From an uncultured Prochlorococcus sp. (GTDB lineage: Bacteria > Cyanobacteriota > Cyanobacteriia > PCC-6307 > Cyanobiaceae), in assembly GCA_902573565.1 (NCBI GenBank), contig CACGKI010000005.1, positions 19,207-83,206 of the forward strand: DNA of 64,000 bases, in the 5' to 3' direction. The position numbers and the translations under genes were made by a program. Below are positions 57,138-64,000 of the stretch, piece after piece. The notes beneath the pieces were generated by a model that was not told the DNA's origin, searched no databases, and worked only from the letters and a program-made list of their open reading frames with translations. How positions within the stretch are numbered: the stretch's first letter is position 1; each line of letters begins with the position of its first letter.

Positions 57138-58043
57138 GTGAATTTCTGGGGGATTATAAATTTAAAGGTTTTATTAGATGTATTATTTGCTGTTGGTTTT
57201 GGAATTTTATTATTTTCTAGAGTAAAAGAACAGAGAACATTATGGCTTTTAAGAGGATATTTATTTTTAGTTTCATCCGCATGGTTTATCCAGAGATATG
57301 CCTACCTTCCATTAACATCAAAATTAATTGACGCTGTAGTCCTAGCTTGTTCTCTCTCATTGGCGATCCTTTGGCAAGGAGAGCTTAGAAGATTAATGGA
57401 ATTACTCGGTACTGGAAGGCTAGCTGTATTACTAGGAAATCCCCCTAAGGAATTTAGAGCAACCTCAACCACTATTTCTCAGTTAGTTGATACTGCAGGT
57501 AAACTCTCTCAGAATAGAAGAGGTGCTTTAATAGTGGTCGATATTGGGAGTGATTTAAGGCCTGAAGATTTCTTATATGCAGGTACAAATATTGAGGCAC
57601 AATTGTCAACTGATCTTTTAATAAATCTTTTTGCAACAGATACACCTTTGCATGATGGAGCAGTTCTTGTAAAAGGTAATAAGATAATTTCTGCTGGTGT
57701 AATTCTTCCTCTCTCTAGGCAAGGAATTAGTAGATATGGAACAAGACATTTAGCTGCATTAGGAATAACGGAAAGATTTGATAGATGCATATGTATTGTA
57801 GTTTCTGAAGAGACAGGGACATTATCATTAGCAAACCAGGGAAAGCTTGAAAGACCAATTACCAGTAGTAGATTACAAGAACTTCTTTTGAATTTAATTG
57901 GTAATCAAAATTCTATGGGTACAAGTAAATCATCTTTAAATAAAACTTCTCTCTCCCAAAAAATAAACACAAGTGATAGTATCATTGATGTTGATGAAAC
58001 AGGGTCAAATAAATCAGGAAGCTTCACCAACATAAAGGATTAA
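57138..58043 (+). CDS. dacA: Diadenylate cyclase (c-di-AMP synthase), CdaA/DacA type
   Basis: A 301-residue membrane diadenylate cyclase. Three hydrophobic segments (about 9-27, 39-58 and 62-80) precede the DAC domain, which has the DGA motif at 173-175 (LHDGAVLV) and the second ATP motif GTRHLAALG at 201-209, where the usual RHR reads RHL. The enzyme makes cyclic-di-AMP, a second messenger for osmotic and cell-wall control. It starts with GTG. Neighbours lysA and uppS both serve amino-acid or wall-precursor supply; a 3-base gap leads into uppS. Confidence 0.93.
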   Translation: MNFWGIINLKVLLDVLFAVGFGILLFSRVKEQRTLWLLRGYLFLVSSAWFIQRYAYLPLTSKLIDAVVLACSLSLAILWQGELRRLMELLGTGRLAVLLGNPPKEFRATSTTISQLVDTAGKLSQNRRGALIVVDIGSDLRPEDFLYAGTNIEAQLSTDLLINLFATDTPLHDGAVLVKGNKIISAGVILPLSRQGISRYGTRHLAALGITERFDRCICIVVSEETGTLSLANQGKLERPITSSRLQELLLNLIGNQNSMGTSKSSLNKTSLSQKINTSDSIIDVDETGSNKSGSFTNIKD

Positions 58044-58046
58044 CTA

Positions 58047-58850
58047 ATGAATTTGGAAAAAATAATAGACAAAAAAAATACTGACTTATCAAAAAAAATA
58101 GATAAGCAAAAAGTACCCGAACACGTAGCAATAATTATGGACGGTAATGGTAGATGGGCTACGAAAAAAGGGTTAGCTAGATCATTTGGGCACAACAAGG
58201 GGGTTAATGTATTAAAAGAAATTCTTAAAGCATCAAAAAATTTAGGTTGCAAAGTTCTTACTGTTTATGCTTTTTCAACTGAAAATTGGACGAGGCCAAC
58301 GAAAGAAGTTGATTTTCTAATAAATCTTTTTAGCGAAGTTTTGGAAAAACAAATTGACGAGATCCATCAAGAATCGATAAGAATTAAATTTATAGGAGAT
58401 TTAACGCCTTTCCCAGCGACTTTAAAAAAATTAATCCAAAATGCAGAATCTCTAACTAAAAACAACAATACTTTTTTACTAAATGTTTGTGCAAATTATG
58501 GTGGTCGTCAGGAAATAGTAAAAGTAGCAAAAGAAATTGCATCAAAATCTTTATCTGGAGAAATTAAACCAAGTGAAGTTAATGAAGAATTATTTAATTC
58601 AAAGTTACTTACTAGTGGAATAAAGGATCCAGAATTACTAATAAGAACTAGTGGAGAAAAAAGGATAAGTAATTTTCTTTTATGGCAATTAGCTTATTCA
58701 GAAATTTATATTTCTGAGGTACTGTGGCCAGACTTCAATGAGGTCGAATTTCTTAAAGCAATAATCGATTACCAATCAAGAAATAGGCGTTTCGGCGGTA
58801 TAGAATCATTACCAAATAAATCTTTTAAAGATTCTAAATATTCTTCCTAA
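58047..58850 (+). CDS. uppS: Undecaprenyl (di-trans,poly-cis) diphosphate synthase
   Basis: A 267-residue cis-prenyltransferase making the C55 lipid carrier for peptidoglycan and surface sugars. The catalytic loop IMDGNGRWATKKG is near residues 30-42, with the Asp, and RTSGEKRISNFLLWQ and WPDF are the C-terminal blocks. It is 3 bases after dacA and 6 bases before bioB. The N-terminal ~20 lysine-rich residues are an extension over E. coli UppS. Confidence 0.96.
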   Translation: MNLEKIIDKKNTDLSKKIDKQKVPEHVAIIMDGNGRWATKKGLARSFGHNKGVNVLKEILKASKNLGCKVLTVYAFSTENWTRPTKEVDFLINLFSEVLEKQIDEIHQESIRIKFIGDLTPFPATLKKLIQNAESLTKNNNTFLLNVCANYGGRQEIVKVAKEIASKSLSGEIKPSEVNEELFNSKLLTSGIKDPELLIRTSGEKRISNFLLWQLAYSEIYISEVLWPDFNEVEFLKAIIDYQSRNRRFGGIESLPNKSFKDSKYSS

Positions 58851-58856
58851 AAGAAA

Positions 58857-59864
58857 ATGGCTAATCCGAATAATCAATTAAATAGCGAAATTAGATTTGA
58901 TTGGAATAAAAAAGAAATATTAGAAATACTAAATTTGCCTCTGATTGATTTGATGTGGAAATCACAAATGGTCCATAGGAAATTTAACACTTATAAAGTC
59001 CAACTAGCATCATTATTTAGCGTAAAAACAGGTGGGTGTGAGGAAAATTGTTCTTATTGCAGCCAATCAATCTATAGTTCTAGTGAAATTAAGAGTCACC
59101 CTCAATTTGAAGTTGAAGAGGTTTTAGCAAGGGCTCAAAAAGCAAAAAATGAGGGTGCAGATAGATTCTGTATGGGTTGGGCATGGAGAGAAATTAGAGA
59201 TGGGAAATCTTTTAATGCAATGTTAAAGATGGTAAGTGGAGTGAAAGATCTAGGAATGGAAGCATGCGTTACCGCTGGAATGCTTACTGAAGAACAAGCC
59301 GCAAAGCTAGCTGAAGCAGGTTTAACAGCATATAATCACAATCTTGATACAAGCCCAGAGTATTACCAAAATATTATTACGACTCGAACCTATCAAGACA
59401 GATTGGATACCATAAAGAGAGTAAGAAATGCCGGCATAAATGTATGTTGTGGAGGGATAATAGGTTTAGGTGAAAATAGTGGTGATAGAGCATCTCTTTT
59501 GGAAATCCTTTCAAATATGAATCCTCACCCTGAGAGTGTTCCCATAAATTCATTAGTAGCTATTGAAGGGACTGGTTTAGAAGATAATCAAGCAATTGAT
59601 TCTATTGAAATGATAAGGATGATTGCTACTGCAAGAATTCTCATGCCTAAAAGTAAAATAAGATTAAGTGCTGGGAGAGAAAAGCTTTCAAAAGAGGCAC
59701 AAATTTTATGTTTTCAATGTGGTGCAAATTCAATTTTTTATGGAGATGAGTTACTAACAACTACCAATCCATCTTTTCAATCCGACAGGAAACTCCTAAC
59801 AGAAGTTGGAGTTCAATTTAATAAAGATTTTGAAACTTATGAAAAATCATTATCTTCTTTATGA
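58857..59864 (+). CDS. bioB: Biotin synthase
   Basis: A 335-residue radical-SAM enzyme inserting sulfur into dethiobiotin. The CX3CX2C cluster is Cys61, Cys65 and Cys68 ([13 protein letters not shown]), and [12 protein letters not shown] is a family block. Length is typical. Its TGA overlaps the trhO ATG by four bases (ATGA), so the two are co-translated. Confidence 0.97.
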   Translation: MANPNNQLNSEIRFDWNKKEILEILNLPLIDLMWKSQMVHRKFNTYKVQLASLFSVKTGGCEENCSYCSQSIYSSSEIKSHPQFEVEEVLARAQKAKNEGADRFCMGWAWREIRDGKSFNAMLKMVSGVKDLGMEACVTAGMLTEEQAAKLAEAGLTAYNHNLDTSPEYYQNIITTRTYQDRLDTIKRVRNAGINVCCGGIIGLGENSGDRASLLEILSNMNPHPESVPINSLVAIEGTGLEDNQAIDSIEMIRMIATARILMPKSKIRLSAGREKLSKEAQILCFQCGANSIFYGDELLTTTNPSFQSDRKLLTEVGVQFNKDFETYEKSLSSL

Positions 59865-60787
59865 AAGACAAAATTTATAAAATAATTTCTTTATATTCTT
59901 TCTTTCCATTTCAAGAAAACTTAATTCTTGAGCTCAAAGATGAATTACTAAATATCGAGAATAAAAACGATCTTTCAGGGTTGTTGATTTTTGCGAGTGA
60001 GGGAATCAATGGCACAATTTGTGCTGAGAAAAATGTAATTGACATTGTTATGAATTTACTTAACAAATATACGGATAATAGGAACTTTAATATAAAAGTA
60101 AACTTTTCAAAAAATAAAGTCTTCAAAAAATTAAAAATTAAAATCAAGAAAGAAATAGTCACTATGGGTGTAGATGAGATATACCCTTTACAAGATAATG
60201 GGACTTATGTTGACTCAGCTAATTGGAATAAGTTAGTCAAAAATCAAAATACAATAGTCATTGATACTAGAAATCATTATGAGGTTTCCATAGGAACATT
60301 TCAGAATGCCATAAACCCAAATACTAGAAACTTTAGCGAATTCCCCAGATGGATAGAGGATCATTTAGAAAGTCATTTAAAAAATAAGGAATCTAAAAAT
60401 ATAGCAATGTTTTGTACCGGAGGTATCAGATGTGAAAAAGCTACAAGTTTACTAAAAAAGAAAGGTTATAAAAATATATATCACCTAAAAGGGGGCATCC
60501 TTCAATACCTTGATGATACTCCAACAGAAGAAAACTTATTTGAAGGTGAATGTTATGTTTTTGATAAAAGAGTTGCTTTAGATCACGAATTAGAAAAAGG
60601 CTCCTACTCAATTTGTCATGCATGTGGAATGCCAATTTCAATTCAAGATCAAAAAAGAAAAGAATATAGAAAGGGAATCCAATGTCATTTCTGCATAAAT
60701 CAATTTAGTGATAATGATAGGAAAAGGTTCGAAGAAAGACAAAAACAGCTCGATCGATTAAAAAGGGTTAAATCAAACAATTTATAA
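59861..60787 (+). CDS. trhO: tRNA uridine-34 hydroxylase, rhodanese-domain (TrhO/YceA)
   Basis: A 308-residue protein with an N-terminal acylphosphatase-like domain (about 1-95), a rhodanese domain (about 120-220) with active Cys185 in [12 protein letters not shown], and a C-terminal cysteine-rich part (CHACGMP and CHFC). This matches TrhO, which hydroxylates uridine 34 in tRNAs using oxygen. It overlaps bioB by four bases and is followed after 19 bases by the hypothetical gene. Confidence 0.93.
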   Translation: MKDKIYKIISLYSFFPFQENLILELKDELLNIENKNDLSGLLIFASEGINGTICAEKNVIDIVMNLLNKYTDNRNFNIKVNFSKNKVFKKLKIKIKKEIVTMGVDEIYPLQDNGTYVDSANWNKLVKNQNTIVIDTRNHYEVSIGTFQNAINPNTRNFSEFPRWIEDHLESHLKNKESKNIAMFCTGGIRCEKATSLLKKKGYKNIYHLKGGILQYLDDTPTEENLFEGECYVFDKRVALDHELEKGSYSICHACGMPISIQDQKRKEYRKGIQCHFCINQFSDNDRKRFEERQKQLDRLKRVKSNNL

Positions 60788-60806
60788 AAATTAACTTTAC
60801 AAAAAT

Positions 60807-61307
60807 ATGAAAGTTGAAGAACTAGAAAAATTAGCCAGTTCCTTAGGATTATTAATTAAAATACAGATTAGAGAAACACTTGGGTTATGTTTTTTTAGAG
60901 TCGTTGTTGCGGAACAGAAAGATAACTTAATTAAGATTTGGGCCGAAATGAAAGGTTGGACTTATTTGAATAAACAAAGTATTCAGCTTGATACATTAAG
61001 AATCCTTAGTAAAGCACCTGCTTTTGTTTCGGAATTAATTTGGGCAACAACTATGGCTTGGGCTATCGAAAAAAAATCAAGCAAAAAAGCAAGACTTTTA
61101 GCTATTTTTGATAGTGAAGGATATAGTAAAAAACTTGTAAGATATTTTAAATTAATAGGCTTCAAAATTGTGAAAGAAGTAGATACTAGCCCAGTTGACC
61201 TTTTATTAAGACTGGTCTGGGGAGGTGCTGGTACACTTATGAGTGGGGAATCTATTTCCATATTGAAAAAACTTGAAAAGAAACTCTCTTTAATTAATGA
61301 AAGTTAA
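60807..61307 (+). CDS. Conserved-looking hypothetical protein (166 aa)
   Basis: I do not recognise a named family. It is soluble, with a helical opening (EELEKLASSLGLLI), a WAEMKGWTYL block, a helical core WATTMAWAIE and then KKARLLAIFDSEGYSKKLVRY followed by FKLIGFKIVKEV. That last part reads like the C-terminal strand-helix-strand of a GNAT acyltransferase (K-A-R-L-x-A and Y-x-x-x-G-F), but no acetyl-CoA loop is evident. It shares its TAA with the convergent lipA stop. Confidence 0.68.
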   Translation: MKVEELEKLASSLGLLIKIQIRETLGLCFFRVVVAEQKDNLIKIWAEMKGWTYLNKQSIQLDTLRILSKAPAFVSELIWATTMAWAIEKKSSKKARLLAIFDSEGYSKKLVRYFKLIGFKIVKEVDTSPVDLLLRLVWGGAGTLMSGESISILKKLEKKLSLINES

Positions 61308-62203
61308 CCCGCATGATAACTACTTCTAACTAAGGGGCCAGAAGATACTTTCTTGAATCCTAATTCCTTAGAGAAGCGATATAAATATTCAAACTCAGAT
61401 GGATCCCAATATTTCTTAACTGCCAAATGATTTAACGAAGGCCTTAAATATTGGCCGATTGTAATTTGATCGCAATCTACTTTCTTAAGATCATAAATTG
61501 TGCGTTTAATTTCATCCAATGTTTCCCCAAGACCCAACATAATGCCTGATTTAGTTTGAATATGAGGAGCAATATCTTTTGACTTTTTTAGTAAACCAAG
61601 AGATCTCTTATAATTAGCGCCTCTCCTAACTTCTTTTTGAAGTCTTTCAACAGTTTCAAGATTGTGATTAAAGCAAATTGGATCTTTGTCTAAGATCATT
61701 TTAAGTCTTTCGGTCTGAAGATTATAAGTTTCATTAGAATTTTTACCCCCTCCCCATAAATCAGGAGTCAAAACTTCTATTTTTATAGTTGAATCAATTT
61801 TTCTAATCTCATTAATTGTGGATATAAATAAATTTGCACCATGATCAGGAAGATCATCTCTAGCTACAGATGTTAAAACAACGTATTTTAAATTTAGTAC
61901 TTTTACTGCTTCAGCCACTTGAAAGCATTCATCAAAATTAATTGAATTCGGTCTACCTTTGTTCACCTGACAGAAAGCACAAGAACGAGAACATATAGAT
62001 CCACCTAGTAAAAAAGTAGCTGTTCCGGAGGCATAACATTCTGCTCTATTTGGACATCTTGCTTCTTCACAAATAGTATGAATATTTGATTTCTTAATGA
62101 GTTTTTGAACTTTTTCGAACTCTGAAGCTTTACTAATAGGAAATTTTATCCAAGAAGGTAGTCTTAAAATCTTTTCTTGATTGATTAGATTATTTTGATT
62201 CAT
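61304..62203 (-). CDS. lipA: Lipoyl synthase
   Basis: A 299-residue radical-SAM enzyme inserting two sulfurs into octanoyl groups. Both clusters are intact: auxiliary Cys45, Cys50, Cys56 (CEEARCPNRAEC) and radical Cys71, Cys75, Cys78 (CSRSCAFC), plus the C-terminal SGPLVRSSY with the conserved Ser. Cyanobacteria usually have two LipA paralogs; this is one of them. It starts 2 bases after recR and shares stop bases with the convergent gene. Confidence 0.97.
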   Translation of the reverse strand: MNQNNLINQEKILRLPSWIKFPISKASEFEKVQKLIKKSNIHTICEEARCPNRAECYASGTATFLLGGSICSRSCAFCQVNKGRPNSINFDECFQVAEAVKVLNLKYVVLTSVARDDLPDHGANLFISTINEIRKIDSTIKIEVLTPDLWGGGKNSNETYNLQTERLKMILDKDPICFNHNLETVERLQKEVRRGANYKRSLGLLKKSKDIAPHIQTKSGIMLGLGETLDEIKRTIYDLKKVDCDQITIGQYLRPSLNHLAVKKYWDPSEFEYLYRFSKELGFKKVSSGPLVRSSYHAG

Positions 62204-62205
62204 TT

Positions 62206-62805
62206 CTAATTTAGTTTTGTTCTTCCTTCTAAAGCCCTGGCAAGTGTAACTTCATCTACATATTCAAGTTCACTACCCATTGGAAGACCGTAAGCAATCC
62301 TCGTGACTTTAGTAAAAGGAGCTAACAATTTTCCAATATAAAGACTTGTTGTATCTCCTTCAACACTTGGGGTCAAAGCTAATATGATCTCCTCTATTTC
62401 AGACTTACTTACTCGTTCTACTAGGCTTCTTATTTCTAGAAGTTCGGGGCCAACAGAATCCATGGGGGATATTAAACCACCAATAACGTGATAGACACCT
62501 TTAAATTCTCTGGCACGTTCCAAAGCAAGTAAATCTTTGGTTTCTGCTACAACACAGATTAGTTTTTGGTTTCTTTCAGAATTCCTACAAATTTCACATT
62601 CATCTTCTGAGGTCAAATTAAAACATTTTTTACAACGACCGACATTATTATGAGCTTCTAACAAGGCCTTTGAAAAATCCCTTATCGTGCTTTCAGGTTG
62701 TTTTAAAATAAACAGTGCTAATCTTTGCGCTGTTCTTGGACCAATCCCTGGGAATTTCTCAAAATGACCAATTAATTTTGAAAGTGGCTTGGTATAGGTA
62801 ATCAA
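62206..62805 (-). CDS. recR: Recombination mediator RecR
   Basis: A 199-residue RecR protein of the RecFOR gap-repair pathway. It shows the HhH segment [17 protein letters not shown] (18-34), zinc-binding Cys58, Cys61, Cys70 and Cys73, the Toprim block [13 protein letters not shown] and the C-terminal [16 protein letters not shown]. Length is normal. It leads lipA in a two-gene run with a 2-base gap and diverges from psbP over about 100 bases. Confidence 0.97.
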   Translation of the reverse strand: MITYTKPLSKLIGHFEKFPGIGPRTAQRLALFILKQPESTIRDFSKALLEAHNNVGRCKKCFNLTSEDECEICRNSERNQKLICVVAETKDLLALERAREFKGVYHVIGGLISPMDSVGPELLEIRSLVERVSKSEIEEIILALTPSVEGDTTSLYIGKLLAPFTKVTRIAYGLPMGSELEYVDEVTLARALEGRTKLN

Positions 62806-62907
62806 AATTAAACTATTTCTAGGAATAATTTAGTCGCAAAATTCTGAATTGCCATAATTGTTTGCTTTTAATGTCTTATTATGTTTTAAGTTAGTAATTA
62901 AAAAAAA

Positions 62908-63465
62908 ATGAAAAATATTAAATTTAACCCATTCAAGTACTTATTTTTGATTTTTTTGTGTTTAACACTTAGTGCTTGTAGTGGAGGTCTTAATGCAGGA
63001 TTAGAAGCTTATCAAAGCCCTGATGGAAGATATGCCTTTTTGTATCCAACAGGATGGACTAGAGTAAAAGTTGATGGAGGACCTGAAATTATTTATCATG
63101 ATTTGATAAATAGCAATGAGACATTAAGTTTAGTTATATCTGATGTAAATAAAGAAGTTAAATTAGAACAATTGGGTAGCCCGAGTGAAGTAGGTCAAAC
63201 ATTAATTGATAAAGTTATCGCTCCTGAAGGTTCTGGTAGAGAGGTCAAACTTATTAATGCTAATAAGAGGGAGGTATCTAATCATATTTTCTATGATTTA
63301 GAGTATGAATTAAATTTAAACGAACAGGCCAGACACGAATTAGCTACTGTCGTAATTGATAGAGGAACACTTTATACTTTCGCTGTAGGAACAAATGAAG
63401 AAAGATGGAAAAACGTTGATGGTATGTTTAGCAATGTAATTGAATCATTTAACTTTTTAATATAG
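62908..63465 (+). CDS. psbP: Photosystem II PsbP-like lipoprotein (CyanoP)
   Basis: A 185-residue lipoprotein: N-terminal signal with lipobox LSAC, lipidated Cys24, then a PsbP domain beginning EAYQSPDGRYAFLYPTGW (about 33-50) and ending in SFNFLI. CyanoP associates with photosystem II on the lumenal side of the thylakoid and helps its assembly. Length matches cyanobacterial CyanoP. It converges on the ABC exporter gene with a 14-base gap. Confidence 0.95.
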   Translation: MKNIKFNPFKYLFLIFLCLTLSACSGGLNAGLEAYQSPDGRYAFLYPTGWTRVKVDGGPEIIYHDLINSNETLSLVISDVNKEVKLEQLGSPSEVGQTLIDKVIAPEGSGREVKLINANKREVSNHIFYDLEYELNLNEQARHELATVVIDRGTLYTFAVGTNEERWKNVDGMFSNVIESFNFLI

Positions 63466-63479
63466 TTTATAAATCCTAA

Positions 63480-64000
63480 CTAGATTCCTACTTGAACATT
63501 CCACAAATCAGCATATATTTTGTTCTGATTTAATAAGTTTTCATGTCTTCCACTTTCAACAATCTTACCTTTATCAATAACAATAATATTATCAGCATTT
63601 TTTATAGTGCTTAATCTATGAGCTATTACTATGGTGGTTCTTTCTTTTGTTATTTTAGATAATGATTTTTGAATCAAAGCCTCTGTTTCATTATCTACTG
63701 AGGCTGTAGCCTCATCTAATATCAATATTGGAGCATCTTTTAAAACAGCTCTTGCCAAGGCGATTCTTTGGCGTTGACCTCCTGAAAGCCTTTGACCTCT
63801 CTCTCCCACTATAGTTTTATAACCATCTGGCAATTGTTCAATAAATTTATGAGCTTCAGCAATCTTTGAGGCCTTAACAATATCTTTAAAACTTGGATTA
63901 ATTGAGCCATAAGCAATATTTTCTTTTACGCTGCCATGAAATAAATAAGTTTCTTGACTTACTAAAGATATGCACTTTCTTAAATCCCTCAAATTAATTT
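63480..64000 (-). CDS. ABC exporter, C-terminal ATPase part (5' end outside window)
   Basis: The frame is open to the window edge; 173 residues are visible. They hold the Q-loop region [14 protein letters not shown], the ABC signature [14 protein letters not shown], Walker [13 protein letters not shown] and the H-loop IAHRLST. This is the nucleotide-binding domain of an MsbA/multidrug type half-exporter, in which a membrane domain normally precedes. A TTG at 63992 is not the true start, since family sequence continues beyond it. Substrate (lipid, drug or peptide) is not decidable. Confidence 0.93.
   Translation of the reverse strand, partial: INLRDLRKCISLVSQETYLFHGSVKENIAYGSINPSFKDIVKASKIAEAHKFIEQLPDGYKTIVGERGQRLSGGQRQRIALARAVLKDAPILILDEATASVDNETEALIQKSLSKITKERTTIVIAHRLSTIKNADNIIVIDKGKIVESGRHENLLNQNKIYADLWNVQVGI

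Overview
The window is an AT-rich, tightly packed cyanobacterial chromosome segment. Gene content and order point to a high-light-adapted marine Prochlorococcus. The clues are a 39-residue PetG, a ferredoxin-NADP reductase without the phycobilisome-linker domain, an SasA clock kinase, the small RNA Yfr1 between guaB and trxA, intergenic gaps that are mostly short or absent, many GTG/TTG starts, and several gene pairs that share stop or start bases. This is inferred from protein families and synteny recalled from knowledge; no search was run. I saw no insertion sequence, integrase, CRISPR array or phage module, so this is mostly core genome. The accessory-looking parts are the first 2.2 kb and a few orphan small membrane or secreted proteins.

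Layout. 1-2.2 kb: tail of a WD40 protein, a 51-residue protein with two CX3C motifs, a 0.56 kb stretch ending in a strong intrinsic terminator, and three small membrane or secreted proteins. 2.3-5.6 kb: a three-gene cassette of circularly permuted ATP-grasp, alpha-E and transglutaminase-like proteins. 5.7-9.9 kb: a cupin-like protein, a pentapeptide-repeat protein, small membrane proteins, a PfkB sugar kinase, a DUF2834 protein and an MFS transporter. 9.9-14.3 kb: a DUF1400 hydrolase and a peptide-type ABC permease with its binding protein. 14.4-21.3 kb: housekeeping, photosynthesis and biosynthesis genes (hom, sufE, 5-FCL, ruvC, chlI, trmJ-like, cytochrome c, petG, rsmD, hisH, trxA). 21.4-30.6 kb: yfr1, guaB-type IMPDH, gyrA, crtL, a GH57 enzyme, leuA. 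30.6-40.7 kb: a short 7TM-HD phosphodiesterase, folD, crtE, a DUF212 protein, the run zwf-opcA-cobB, petH, and an SRPBCC protein.

40.7-64 kb: tRNA-Glu, sasA, a lipocalin-like protein, prs, malQ, a RodZ-like HTH protein, an ABC1 kinase, an Orn/Lys/Arg decarboxylase, cdsA, a hydrolase/dehydrogenase pair, clpC, rimI, then lysA-dacA-uppS-bioB-trhO and a hypothetical, the recR-lipA pair, psbP, and the end of an ABC exporter cut by the window edge.

How the genes connect. Photosynthetic electron transport (petG, petH, psbP, cytochrome c) and pigment synthesis (chlI, crtE, crtL, tRNA-Glu) sit beside dark carbon metabolism (zwf-opcA, malQ, GH57) and its clock input (sasA). A cyclic-di-AMP synthase (dacA) and a likely c-di-AMP hydrolase of the 7TM-HD family are both here, the former next to two genes tied to cell-wall supply (lysA, uppS). 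The least explained elements are the twin-CX3C protein, the terminator-ended unit at 0.83-1.33 kb, the ATP-grasp cassette, and the hydrolase/dehydrogenase pair near 51 kb.
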